Notes under the pieces: model-generated
Told to the model about the DNA's origin: nothing
Seen by the model: only the letters and a program-made list of their open reading frames with translations
Database searches by the model: none
From: Paenibacillus turpanensis
GTDB taxonomy: Bacteria; Bacillota; Bacilli; Paenibacillales; YIM-B00363
Assembly: GCF_011421635.1 (NCBI RefSeq)
Contig: NZ_WTLI01000001.1
Location: forward strand, 1 to 64,000
Length of the DNA: 64,000 nt
Direction of reading: 5' to 3'
Position numbers and translations under genes: made by a program
In this document: one piece after another, positions 43,990-51,942 of the stretch
Position numbering within the stretch: position 1 is the stretch's first letter
Layout of the letters: every line of letters starts with the position of its first letter

Positions 43990-44717
43990 GCGCAATCCCC
44001 CCCGTTTTCGTTTAAGTACGCCTCGATTCTCGGGAATAAAATGTTGTTTTCCAAATGGATGTGGTCAAACATATCCGCTTCCAGCTCCTGAAGCTTCTGG
44101 AACGTGATCCGGTACGTGGTGCAAGCTCCTGCCGGCAGCTCAAATTGATTTGTCGTTTCGCGAATTTGCTTCAGCAGCTCGCCGACCCCGTTATGATCGT
44201 GGACGAGGCCTCCGATGGCGTGAACCGCTTTTTGCAGCGCCGCTCTATCATTTGTTCCTTCCGCCTGCTTAACGAGCGGGAACAGCACCTGCTCCTCCTC
44301 CGCCAAATGCAGCTCGATTTCCAGCTTCAGCTGGTGGTACAAGCGATGAAGCGGTTTCAACACATCCGGCTGATGTTCCCCGTGTACGCGCATTACCTTC
44401 GTTACAAATTCGCTTAATACCGGAAGCTCCTTCACTAGAAAAGCATGATGCTTCGTGGAAATGTGATCGACCAATTCGCCCATCGTTACCACTCGCCAGT
44501 CAACCGTCGCTGCCGCTCTTGCATCGGACTGCTGCTTCGCATCATTCAAACGCTGGATGACCACCTCGCGCTTTAGTCCTTTTAACGCAATGGCTTCCTC
44601 TAATGGCTTATGGCCACCGCAGCAAAAATCAATCTGAAATTCCTTAAATATATTGCTCGCTCCCGGAAAATCGGCAACAATCGCTCCTACCGTTTCTGCT
44701 CCGCTGTATGCTCCCAT
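43974..44717 (-). CDS. scdA: Iron-sulfur cluster repair di-iron protein
   Basis: 247 residues of the RIC (ScdA/YtfE) family, which repairs Fe-S clusters damaged by nitric oxide or oxidants. The N-terminal ScdA_N domain has the DFCCGGHKPLEEA Cys pair. The hemerythrin-like domain has repeated H/E ligands (HISTKHHAFL, HGEHQPDVL, HLAEEEQVLFP, VHDHNGVGELL, HIHLENNILFPRIE). The C-terminal CACKPQ adds two Cys. First gene of the nitrate operon; start ATG at 44717 with GGAGG eight bases upstream. Its -10 (TACAAT, 44754-44759) is preceded by a CRP/FNR box. Confidence 0.95.
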   Translation of the reverse strand: MGAYSGAETVGAIVADFPGASNIFKEFQIDFCCGGHKPLEEAIALKGLKREVVIQRLNDAKQQSDARAAATVDWRVVTMGELVDHISTKHHAFLVKELPVLSEFVTKVMRVHGEHQPDVLKPLHRLYHQLKLEIELHLAEEEQVLFPLVKQAEGTNDRAALQKAVHAIGGLVHDHNGVGELLKQIRETTNQFELPAGACTTYRITFQKLQELEADMFDHIHLENNILFPRIEAYLNENGGDCACKPQ

Positions 44718-44781
44718 TTTCACAGCCTCCTCTATCCGTTAAGTTCTTCATTCATTGTAGATAAAGATGGCTTGTGTCCGA

Positions 44782-44847
44782 TGTGATGGTCATCACCTGT
44801 CAGGTGTGAACAATATCACACGAAAAACCGTTGTGATGCGCATCACT
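44782..44847. promoter_or_regulatory. Three CRP/FNR-type operators in the divergent nitrate promoter region
   Basis: TGTGATGGTCATCACC (44782-44797), TGTGAACAATATCACA (44805-44820, exact TGTGA-N6-TCACA) and TGTGATGCGCATCACT (44832-44847). The first is centred about 42.5 bp from the inferred start of the ric transcript, whose -10 is at 44754-44759. The third is centred about 41.5 bp from that of the plus-strand genes, whose TATAAT is at 44869-44874. This is class-II activator spacing on both sides. Fnr or a relative is the likely regulator; no fnr gene is in the window. Confidence 0.8.
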
Positions 44848-44933
44848 TTCTTGCCTATAAAGCGGCTTTATAATCAGCGTATCGAACTGAAAATCATTCT
44901 CACCAACTATTCATCATTGGAGGCTGATTCATC

Positions 44934-45473
44934 ATGGCAAAAACAATTGAATTCGACGCACGTCCTTATCTGAAAAAGAAGCTTGAGCCTTTTCAGCTCA
45001 TTATGGAGAAGGTCAAGGAGCTGACACCAGAGGACACCTTCCTTCTCCACGCCCCCTTTCGCCCGACTCCTCTGCTCGCTCTAATGAAAACGAAGGGATA
45101 TGTAAACCGTGTGGATCAAATCTCGTCCGATCATTGGGCGGTAACCTTTGTACCGAAACAGCGGCGGGCGGAGTTAGAAAAGGAAGCGGCATCGATTGAA
45201 GGATGCACCGGCGAGCCTTCAGTGGATACGGATGCTGCCGAATGTGCTGGCGGGGTTGGCCTTGTCGTCTTGGATAACCGGGGGCTGCAGCCGCCCGCTC
45301 CGATGGTACGGACGCTAAAGACTCTAGAGGAGCTCCAGCCGGGAGCTATGGTCCAAATTCATAATGACCGCGTCCCGGCATTTCTGATCGAGGAACTAAA
45401 TACATTGGGCTATTCCTACAGCATTGAAGAGCAAGAGGATGGTTCCGCGAAGGTGACGATTACGAAATCGTAA
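44934..45473 (+). CDS. Tandem DUF2249 protein
   Basis: A 179-residue protein with two copies of the DUF2249 fold, a TusA-like alpha-beta sandwich (about 1-75 and 100-175; shared pattern FDARPYLKKKLEPFQLIMEKVKEL / LQPPAPMVRTLKTLEELQPGAMVQIHNDR...). The TusA Cys is not at the expected position in either copy. DUF2249 proteins cluster with nitrate/NO genes in many Bacillales, but their function is unknown. First gene of the divergent Fnr-controlled operon. Confidence 0.8.
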   Translation: MAKTIEFDARPYLKKKLEPFQLIMEKVKELTPEDTFLLHAPFRPTPLLALMKTKGYVNRVDQISSDHWAVTFVPKQRRAELEKEAASIEGCTGEPSVDTDAAECAGGVGLVVLDNRGLQPPAPMVRTLKTLEELQPGAMVQIHNDRVPAFLIEELNTLGYSYSIEEQEDGSAKVTITKS

Positions 45474-45488
45474 AGGGGGTGTATTTCC

Positions 45489-46718
45489 ATGTTCAGGCTG
45501 CCGCTATGCTTTATTGCCACCGGAATAGCCGGTTTCCTGCTTCATCAAGCCGTATCGTTCTTCACCTTGTCCTCGTGGCTCGTAAACCATCCGCGCAGTC
45601 CGGAAACATGGACTCAGGCGCACCTTCTTATCTTAGGCTGGGCCACAATGATTGCGATGGGCGCGGTTTATCAGCTGCTGCATGTCGTCCTGCAGCGCCA
45701 TGTATTCAGCGAGCGCCTCGGCTTCGTCCATTATGCGCTGTTCACTTTAGGTACTGCCGGCATGCTCATCAACTATCGACTGGGTGCTGTCATGCCATTG
45801 GCATTTTTCGCGTCGTTAACCTTTAGCGGCATTATGGTTTTTGCCGTGAATATCGGGATAACCCTGCTTCGTGCACGGCTGTGGAATTCCGTGACGATCA
45901 GCGCATGCGGAGCGGTGCTCTGTCTTGTCCTTACCGGGGCAACTGGGCTCGCTATGGGATTAAATCTGGCCTTTACGTGGGCACCTGACTATCATTCAGC
46001 ACTGTTTGGCGCGCATCTGTGGCTTGGCATGGTGGGCTGGTTCGGGCTGCTGATTACCGGCTTCAGCTACAAAATGCTCCCCATGTTTTATTTGTCCCAC
46101 GGGTACCCCGTTCGCTTCGAAATCGCAGCGACGTCGCTATGGTTCGCTGCTGTTGTAGCCGGCGCTGCCGGAAACCTGCTTCAGCTTTCTCGGTATGTAC
46201 AAAGCGCTGCATTATTGCTGCTTACCGTGTCTCTGCTCTGCTACCTCGCCCATATGCGCCTTATTTATAAGAGGAAGCATAAGTTTCCCGGCTCCGGTAT
46301 CGCGTTCACGATCGCAAGCGCAGCCTGTTTGGCCTTCGGCGCGGCAGTCTGGACCGGATGGAGCTTTTATGCTCCGGAGGCGGCCGTATCCCCTGAAGGG
46401 ATGCTGGCTGCAGGATGGTTTTATTTATGGGGCTGGGTTGGTTTTACGATCCTTGGCTACATGTCAAAAATCGTGCCTTTTCTTTGGTGGACGCGAAAAT
46501 ACGGAAATCTCGTAGGAAAGCAGAAAACTCCCTCGATGGCCGATTTACTAAATGACAGGCATGTGAAGCACAGCTTAATCGCAATCGCCGGGGCGCTAAT
46601 CGTCGCGCTTGCGGGGCTTGTCGGCGAATGGCCTGCCGTCTCAGCCTTGGGAGGAACACTTCTCGCAGCGGGATGCTTCGTATATATGACGCTCATCGTG
46701 AACGTATTTCGTAAATAA
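45489..46718 (+). CDS. Polytopic membrane protein, haem-copper-oxidase-I/NnrS-like
   Basis: 409 residues with about 12 helices. His residues recur inside helices (AHLLILGWATMIAMGAVYQLLHVVL, DYHSALFGAHLWLGMVGWFGLLITGFSYKMLPMFYLSHGYP), reminiscent of the NnrS and subunit-I superfamilies that bind haem. It lacks a Cu-B His triad I could point to, so I do not call it an oxidase. 15 bp after the DUF2249 gene. A role in NO or nitrite stress is inferred from context. Confidence 0.65.
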   Translation: MFRLPLCFIATGIAGFLLHQAVSFFTLSSWLVNHPRSPETWTQAHLLILGWATMIAMGAVYQLLHVVLQRHVFSERLGFVHYALFTLGTAGMLINYRLGAVMPLAFFASLTFSGIMVFAVNIGITLLRARLWNSVTISACGAVLCLVLTGATGLAMGLNLAFTWAPDYHSALFGAHLWLGMVGWFGLLITGFSYKMLPMFYLSHGYPVRFEIAATSLWFAAVVAGAAGNLLQLSRYVQSAALLLLTVSLLCYLAHMRLIYKRKHKFPGSGIAFTIASAACLAFGAAVWTGWSFYAPEAAVSPEGMLAAGWFYLWGWVGFTILGYMSKIVPFLWWTRKYGNLVGKQKTPSMADLLNDRHVKHSLIAIAGALIVALAGLVGEWPAVSALGGTLLAAGCFVYMTLIVNVFRK

Positions 46719-46736
46719 CGGAAGGAGTAGATTACA

Positions 46737-47039
46737 ATGAAAACATGGACGGTAGAGCAAATTCAGGAGCTGCTTAAGCAGGTCATCGACCCGGAGCTAG
46801 GCATCAATATTGTCGATCTCGGCTTACTATACGGCATCGAAGTAAACGAAACGGATATCAATGTTACGATGACGTTAACTACGCCGGGCTGCCCGCTCCA
46901 CGATACAATCTCTGGCGGTGTAGAACAGCTGTTAAAGCTTCAGGAAGGAATTCAATCGGTGCAGGTCGAAGTGGTCTGGCGGCCTGCATGGACGCCGGAA
47001 CGGATGACCCCGGCTGCAAAGAAGCGGCTGCAGTGGTAA
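46737..47039 (+). CDS. DUF59/MIP18-type metal-sulfur cluster assembly factor
   Basis: A 100-residue SufT/PaaD-like protein: VIDPELGINIVDLGLLYGIEV and MTLTTPGCPLHDTI (with the reactive Cys in TTPGCPL) are the family signature. Assists Fe-S cluster insertion. Third gene of the divergent operon, 18 bp after the membrane protein, suited to maturing the Fe-S-rich reductase opposite. Confidence 0.92.
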   Translation: MKTWTVEQIQELLKQVIDPELGINIVDLGLLYGIEVNETDINVTMTLTTPGCPLHDTISGGVEQLLKLQEGIQSVQVEVVWRPAWTPERMTPAAKKRLQW

Positions 47040-47136
47040 CGAGGAGCCTTGGACAAAAACTGCGCCCATTCTACAAAAATGCGCTGCGGAAGGCGAATTA
47101 TGCGGTTTCCCAGGAAATTGAAAAGCCGTATGGAAG

Positions 47137-47177
47137 AAAAAAAAGACGATCGCCGTTATCCAGCGCATCGTCTTTTT
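47137..47177. terminator. Bidirectional terminator between converging genes
   Basis: AAAAGACGAT.GC and GC.ATCGTCTTTT form the stem with an 8-base loop; A/T runs on both sides serve the plus-strand DUF59 operon and the minus-strand LysM-CAP gene. Confidence 0.85.
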
Positions 47178-47191
47178 CGATTTGGGGAATG

Positions 47192-47893
47192 TTATTTTCC
47201 AATGAACATTTGTGTCCAATAATAGCGGTAGGAACCGCCTTTCGTAAGTCCAACCCCGATCGACGTAAACTTGTCGCTCAAGATATTGGCGCGGTGGCCC
47301 GGAGAATTCATCCATGCCGTCACAACCGCCTGCGGAGACGTTTGACCTGCAGCAATGTTTTCCCCTGCCGCACGATACGTAATTCCGAACGACTTCATCA
47401 TCTCAAAAGGAGAGCCATAGGTCGGCGATTGATGGGAGAAGTATTTATTGTTCATCATATCCGCCGATTTCGCACGGGCTACTCCACTCAACTTAACATC
47501 CAAAGTTAATGGGTTTAATCCTGCCTTCGCACGCTCCTGGTTCACCAGATCGGAAACCTGCTTCTCCCAAGCTTCTATCGAGTCAGCAGCAGCCGTGGCT
47601 GGAGCACCCGTTGGAGCAGGCTGCGGTGCTGCCGGAGCTGGGCTCACCGGTTGGCTGGCTGCAGCAGGAATCGTTACACTTTGTCCCGGGTAAATCAGAT
47701 TAGGGTTTAGCAGCTTCGGGTTGGCCTGCAGCAGCTTTGAAAAGGATACTTTATATTGAACGGCGATAGACCAGATGCTGTCGCCTGCTTTCACGATGTG
47801 TGTCGGTTGAGCGTTCGCGGAAGCTGCTTGAGGCAGCATAGAGATTGCGGCAACCATCACGCAAGCGGCAAATGCTTGTTTCCAATGTTTCAT
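47192..47893 (-). CDS. Secreted LysM-CAP domain protein (YkwD/SafA-like)
   Basis: 233 residues: a signal peptide (KHWKQAFAACVMVAAISMLPQAASA), a LysM domain (HIVKAGDSIWSIAVQYKVSFSKLLQANPKL...LIYPGQSVTIP), a Pro/Ala linker, then a CAP/SCP domain (VNQERAKAGLNPLTLD, YFSHQSPTYGSPFEMMKSFGI, AGENIAAGQTSPQAVVTAWMNSPGHRANIL). LysM tethers it to the cell wall or spore coat peptidoglycan. The enzymatic role of CAP is unknown. The ATG at 47893 has GGAGGAG upstream. Confidence 0.93.
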   Translation of the reverse strand: MKHWKQAFAACVMVAAISMLPQAASANAQPTHIVKAGDSIWSIAVQYKVSFSKLLQANPKLLNPNLIYPGQSVTIPAAASQPVSPAPAAPQPAPTGAPATAAADSIEAWEKQVSDLVNQERAKAGLNPLTLDVKLSGVARAKSADMMNNKYFSHQSPTYGSPFEMMKSFGITYRAAGENIAAGQTSPQAVVTAWMNSPGHRANILSDKFTSIGVGLTKGGSYRYYWTQMFIGK

Positions 47894-48020
47894 TGACGAA
47901 ATCTCCTCCATTACATTTTGGTTTGGACGCTTCTTAGCGACCTGGGCTCCATCATAACGGATTCGATTCTGAAACGATACCCATAATATTTAACATGGAA
48001 AATGTGTGATAAAATAGTTG

Positions 48021-48049
48021 TTGCACAAGTGCTTGCTCCATGTTATGAT
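48021..48049 (+). promoter_or_regulatory. Promoter of tRNA-Asp
   Basis: TTGCAC (48021-48026) and TATGAT (48044-48049), spacer 17 bp, 24 bp before the tRNA. Confidence 0.75.
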
Positions 48050-48072
48050 ACTACTTGTCCGAAAAACGATAT

Positions 48073-48149
48073 GGAGCTGTGGTGTAGAGGCCTAACATGC
48101 CTGCCTGTCACGCAGGAGACCGCGGGTTCGAATCCCGTCAGCTCCGCCA
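48073..48149 (+). tRNA. tRNA-Asp (anticodon GTC)
   Basis: A 77-base cloverleaf with encoded CCA. The acceptor stem GGAGCTG pairs with CAGCTCC, the anticodon stem CCTGC/GCAGG encloses CTGTCAC with anticodon GTC at 48106-48108, and the T-loop GTTCGAAT is present. The GTC anticodon is a substrate for queuosine, which the adjacent gluQ product modifies further. Confidence 0.97.
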
Positions 48150-48167
48150 TTTACATAAGGACATTGT

Positions 48168-48197
48168 ACGAGCAGCCCTTCTGGACTGCTCGTTTTT
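48168..48197 (+). terminator. Terminator of tRNA-Asp
   Basis: ACGAGCAG.CC-ttct-GG.CTGCTCGT with TTTTT after it, between the tRNA and gluQ. Confidence 0.85.
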
Positions 48198-48250
48198 GCA
48201 TTCATTTTTCACATCCAATCTACAAACAACCCCATGAGGAGATGAAATCA

Positions 48251-49231
48251 ATGGTACGCGGCAGGTTTGCACCCACTCCCTCCGGCCAGCTCCATATTGG
48301 AAATGCACGCACCGCCCTGCTTGCTTGGCTGCAAATCCGCCGTTTAGGCGGTACCTTTGTGCTGCGAATGGAAGATCTCGACCGCCCTCGCACAAAGCCG
48401 GGCATGGCAGAGCAAATAATCGAGGATCTGCGCTGGCTTGGCCTCGATTGGGACGAGGGACCGGATGGTGCCGGCGGCCCTCACGCCCCCTATGACCAGA
48501 GCGAACGTACCGAGCTTTACGAGCACGCGCTGGAGCAGCTGAGGCAGAACGGCAGGTTATACCCCTGCTACTGCAGCCGGGCCGACCTCATGTCGGTCGC
48601 AAGCGCCCCGCATGGCATTGCCTCCGAGGGGCCGATATATCCCGGCTGGTGCAGGACGCTAACCGCCGAGGAACAGCGTGAACGGGCAGCAATAAAAACA
48701 CCCTCTGCCCGCTTCGTGCTGCCGAACCACGATTGCCTTTTTCACGACCTTGTGCACGGCGACATGCATTACTCCGCACAATTCGGTGGTGATTTTATCG
48801 TAAAACGCGCAGACGGAATCATAGGCTACCAGATCGCGGTCGTTATTGACGATGCCGCCATGAACATTACGCACATCACAAGAGGAGCCGATCTGCTCGA
48901 TTCGACTCCAAGGCAATTGCATTTATATGAAGCGTTAGGGCATGAAGCCCCGCAGTTCGCGCACGTCCCGCTGCTTTATGGCCCGGACGGAAGCCGCCTT
49001 TCGAAGCGGCACGGTTCCGTTGCTGTCCGCTCGATTCGGGACGGCGGCAGCTCAGCCGAACAGCTGATCGGTTATCTAGCTTGGACATGCGGCCTGCTGG
49101 ACCGGCCCGAGCCGGTCTCAGCTGCGGAGTTAGTCCCTGGCTTTTGCTTCGACAAGCTTACGAAGGAGCCCTTTATCACTTCGGCTGAGCATCTTCACGC
49201 TTTAGCCAACGGAGTTTCACTTACATCATGA
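48251..49231 (+). CDS. gluQ: Glutamyl-queuosine tRNA(Asp) synthetase
   Basis: 326 residues of the GluRS catalytic domain without the anticodon-binding domain, as in YadB/GluQ-RS. It attaches glutamate to queuosine-34 of tRNA-Asp. Seen: [13 protein letters not shown] (HIGH-like), RMEDLD, the zinc site C106-x-C108...Y130-x3-C134, [14 protein letters not shown] and the SKRHGS KMSKS-like loop (251-256). The ATG at 48251 has GAGGAG upstream; an in-frame reading from 48002 would run through the tRNA. It lies 101 bp after tRNA-Asp(GTC), with a terminator between. The last six bases overlap the end of the converging chemoreceptor gene. Confidence 0.95.
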   Translation: MVRGRFAPTPSGQLHIGNARTALLAWLQIRRLGGTFVLRMEDLDRPRTKPGMAEQIIEDLRWLGLDWDEGPDGAGGPHAPYDQSERTELYEHALEQLRQNGRLYPCYCSRADLMSVASAPHGIASEGPIYPGWCRTLTAEEQRERAAIKTPSARFVLPNHDCLFHDLVHGDMHYSAQFGGDFIVKRADGIIGYQIAVVIDDAAMNITHITRGADLLDSTPRQLHLYEALGHEAPQFAHVPLLYGPDGSRLSKRHGSVAVRSIRDGGSSAEQLIGYLAWTCGLLDRPEPVSAAELVPGFCFDKLTKEPFITSAEHLHALANGVSLTS

Positions 49232-51235
49232 TTCACGCTCTAAAATAAATGTTTCGGTCGCCTGCTTTAAAGAGAGGGCGGCCTTTTCCATATCCTCGGC
49301 CAGCTCCGTGGTTTGCTTTATACGAGCAACCTGATGGGAAGACGCCTCTGCCAAGCTCGCCGTAAAGCCGGCCGAATCGTTTGCAACGACCGCCATATTC
49401 TCCAAGGACGCAGTGACCTCCTCCGAACCGGCCGACATTTCTTGCGAGGCAGCGGATATATCTTGGATTTGCTCCGTTACGTGCTTCACCGATTCATAAA
49501 TGCTGTGGAAGAGCGCGCCGGACTCCTTAACCGCCTCCAGGTTTTTGTTCACGTTTTCCGTTCCCGCCGAAATGGCTTGAAACACCGCCGATGAAGTATG
49601 CTGAATCGCCGTAATCCGCTCCGTAATGGATTTTGCCGACGTTTGCGTTTGCTCCGCAAGCTTCCGAACCTCAGCGGCTACGACGGCAAAGCCTCGTCCG
49701 TGCTCTCCCGCCCTTGCCGATTCAATTGCTGCATTCAAAGCGAGCAGATTGGTCTGATTCGAAATTTCCGTAATTAACCGGGCGATTTCCCCAATTTCCT
49801 GTGCTTGGCTGTTTAACGTGTGCACAGAACCATACAGCTTACCGGTTGCCTCGCCAAGAAGGTTCATTCCTTCAACCGTTCGGTCAACATATTTGTTGCC
49901 CGCTTCGGCATGCTGCAGCAGTGTCCCTGCAGATTCGCTTACGGCGGCTCCCGCTTCGGCAATACGCTGGATGCCAACCGCCATTTCCTCCATGACCCCC
50001 GCACTTTCTCTTGTTGCTTGGTTTTGCTTTTCCGTTCCTTCCGCGACCTGCTGAATCGACATGTACATTTCGTCCGTAAGACGACTGGACTGCTCGGCGG
50101 TGATTCGGAGTACTTCAACCGAAGAAGCGGTTTCCAATGCCGACTGACGGATCCCGCGGATCAACCCCTGAAGACGGTCCAAAAATTGATTAATTTCAAT
50201 GGAAAGCATCGAAAGCTCATCACTGCCCTTAACCGGTATACGGTACGTCAGATCGGCCTCTCCGGAATTTAAATTACGCGCCGCCCGAAGCACAAGCGCC
50301 AGCTTGCGTCCGACCACCACACGATTGAGAATGAAAATAATTGCGATGATAACAAGGAATAGGACACCAAACTGTACAAGCAGCATCGTTCTTTGCTTGG
50401 CAATCAATGCATCCGAATCTTTCTTGGAAAAGGCAATCCGTACGCCGCCCCAATGCTGGCCGTCAATATAGAGCGGGTACGAAATGTCCCAAACCTCCGA
50501 AGAAGCTCCTTCCATCACACGCTCATATTTTTGCAGCAGCACCTGACTTTGGTCATTGTAGGCAGCTGCGGCGTAACCGACGGGATCATTAAACACCCGG
50601 TTCGCGCGGTATTTTTGGCTTACCAAGCCCGTATTCCCCCAGGTGTCCGCCGAAGCCGGCCCTTCCGGAGAGTAGCTGCGGTTATGCGTGGACACATATC
50701 CAATCGCTGCAGGATTATCCGAATAAGCAATCGGGATGGCAAATTGAATCGTCGGGTCCGCTAAAAATCCGTCAATCAGCGATTGCCAGCGCTCATCCGT
50801 ATATCGATCATAGGCGCTTGTATATTTCAACTCGTACTGCCAAAGCGGCGCCGTACTTCCGTTAAATAAAGCTTGTTCTGCGGACATCTCCGCTGCGTTT
50901 GCTTGAAGCCGATGTTTTGCCGCCTGTTCACTTTCAGGAATAAGAGTAAGCTCGTCGTTAAAAATTTGCCGCTTCAACTCTTCTCCCTTTACATATGTAC
51001 CATCGGAGAGCATAACCCCGTTTCGTATATCCTGCTCGGTAACCGCTTGCAGCGACTGGGACATAGACTTGGCTAATCCGCTGCCTTTATCCATAAGCTG
51101 TGCCTCCACATCTCGAGCAATGGTGTTCCATTGAAGAGATAGCAGCCCGAGCATGACGACAAGCATAACAAGTCCCGTGCTCAGCATAAATTTAGCCGAT
51201 AAAGACGATCCCAATTTCCGTGAAGCTGATTGCAC
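49226..51235 (-). CDS. Methyl-accepting chemotaxis protein
   Basis: A protein of about 669 residues. Two membrane helices (about 15-37 and 283-303) bracket a 245-residue extracellular sensor with a Cache-like part ([21 protein letters not shown]... [18 protein letters not shown]). A HAMP domain (about 305-360) and a long coiled signalling domain follow, with the conserved hairpin tip [41 protein letters not shown]. The preferred start is GTG at 51235 with TGGAG eight bases upstream. A Fur-type box lies 38 bp upstream, so iron-dependent expression is expected. Ligand unknown. Confidence 0.92.
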   Translation of the reverse strand: MQSASRKLGSSLSAKFMLSTGLVMLVVMLGLLSLQWNTIARDVEAQLMDKGSGLAKSMSQSLQAVTEQDIRNGVMLSDGTYVKGEELKRQIFNDELTLIPESEQAAKHRLQANAAEMSAEQALFNGSTAPLWQYELKYTSAYDRYTDERWQSLIDGFLADPTIQFAIPIAYSDNPAAIGYVSTHNRSYSPEGPASADTWGNTGLVSQKYRANRVFNDPVGYAAAAYNDQSQVLLQKYERVMEGASSEVWDISYPLYIDGQHWGGVRIAFSKKDSDALIAKQRTMLLVQFGVLFLVIIAIIFILNRVVVGRKLALVLRAARNLNSGEADLTYRIPVKGSDELSMLSIEINQFLDRLQGLIRGIRQSALETASSVEVLRITAEQSSRLTDEMYMSIQQVAEGTEKQNQATRESAGVMEEMAVGIQRIAEAGAAVSESAGTLLQHAEAGNKYVDRTVEGMNLLGEATGKLYGSVHTLNSQAQEIGEIARLITEISNQTNLLALNAAIESARAGEHGRGFAVVAAEVRKLAEQTQTSAKSITERITAIQHTSSAVFQAISAGTENVNKNLEAVKESGALFHSIYESVKHVTEQIQDISAASQEMSAGSEEVTASLENMAVVANDSAGFTASLAEASSHQVARIKQTTELAEDMEKAALSLKQATETFILERES

Positions 51236-51272
51236 TCTGACCACTCCATTTGTCCTATGTATTTAGCCCTGA

Positions 51273-51287
51273 TGATAATGGTTATCA
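51273..51287. promoter_or_regulatory. Fur box upstream of the chemoreceptor
   Basis: TGATAATGGTTATCA matches the 7-1-7 Fur consensus at 14 of 15 positions. It lies between a TATTAT-like -10 and the start codon, a repressing position. Confidence 0.75.
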
Positions 51288-51353
51288 CTAGTCTAGGAGC
51301 CTATAATAACACGGAAAATTATGTATTGCTACTAAAAAAGACTAATTTTTAGT

Positions 51354-51394
51354 CAAAAAATACTACCCTGGAATTCATCCATGGGTAGTATTTT
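51354..51394 (-). terminator. Terminator of the ferritin gene
   Basis: AATACTACCC and GGGTAGTATT form the stem with an 18-base loop region, followed by six U on the minus strand. A second small palindrome (51340-51354) adjoins it. Confidence 0.85.
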
Positions 51395-51405
51395 AGTCTT
51401 ACATA

Positions 51406-51915
51406 TTACTCTCCAGCTGGCGGAGTAAAAGAGCGGGAAGCAAATTCCGTATCCATCATAAAGAAGGCGTTGCTGTCCTTATCGATCCGCTTCAGCTTTT
51501 GAATGATGCTGTCAAACAACGATTCTTCTTCCACCTGCTCATCGATAAACCATTTTAAAAAGTGGATAGTCGCATGCTCTCGCTCGTCGATCGCAAGGTC
51601 GGACAATTCATAGAAGCGCTTCGTTACTTTAAGCTCGTGTTCATAGCCTTCCTGGAATGCCTGAAGCACCGATTCAAAGCTATTATTCGGCGTCTCCATT
51701 CCTTGGATTAAGGCACGTTCGCCCCGCGCATTGATGAAATGGTAAATTTTCATCGCATGGAAGCGTTCCTCTTCCGCCTGCACAATAAAGAAGTTTGCAA
51801 ATCCGTCCAAGCTTTCCGCCGAGCAATAAGCGGCCATCGCCATGTACACATTTGCGGAAGCAAACTCGTAATTCATTTGGTCATTCAGCTTTTCCAGCAG
51901 TTTCGCACTAAGCAT
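51406..51915 (-). CDS. ftnA: Ferritin-like iron storage protein
   Basis: A 169-residue four-helix ferritin that oxidises and stores iron in the cytoplasm. Ferroxidase ligands are in place: E17 in NYEFASANVYM, E49-E50 and H53 in QAEEERFHAMK, and FIDEQVEEESLF in the fourth helix. 27 bp after the erythromycin-esterase-like gene, possibly co-transcribed. Confidence 0.94.
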   Translation of the reverse strand: MLSAKLLEKLNDQMNYEFASANVYMAMAAYCSAESLDGFANFFIVQAEEERFHAMKIYHFINARGERALIQGMETPNNSFESVLQAFQEGYEHELKVTKRFYELSDLAIDEREHATIHFLKWFIDEQVEEESLFDSIIQKLKRIDKDSNAFFMMDTEFASRSFTPPAGE

Positions 51916-51942
51916 TGATAATCCCCTCTCCTCTAATTTGCT

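Noticed and set aside
48002-48250. Long 5' extension of the gluQ frame
   Set aside because: It would translate the tRNA-Asp gene and the terminator. The ATG at 48251 has a proper ribosome site and matches the start of the family.
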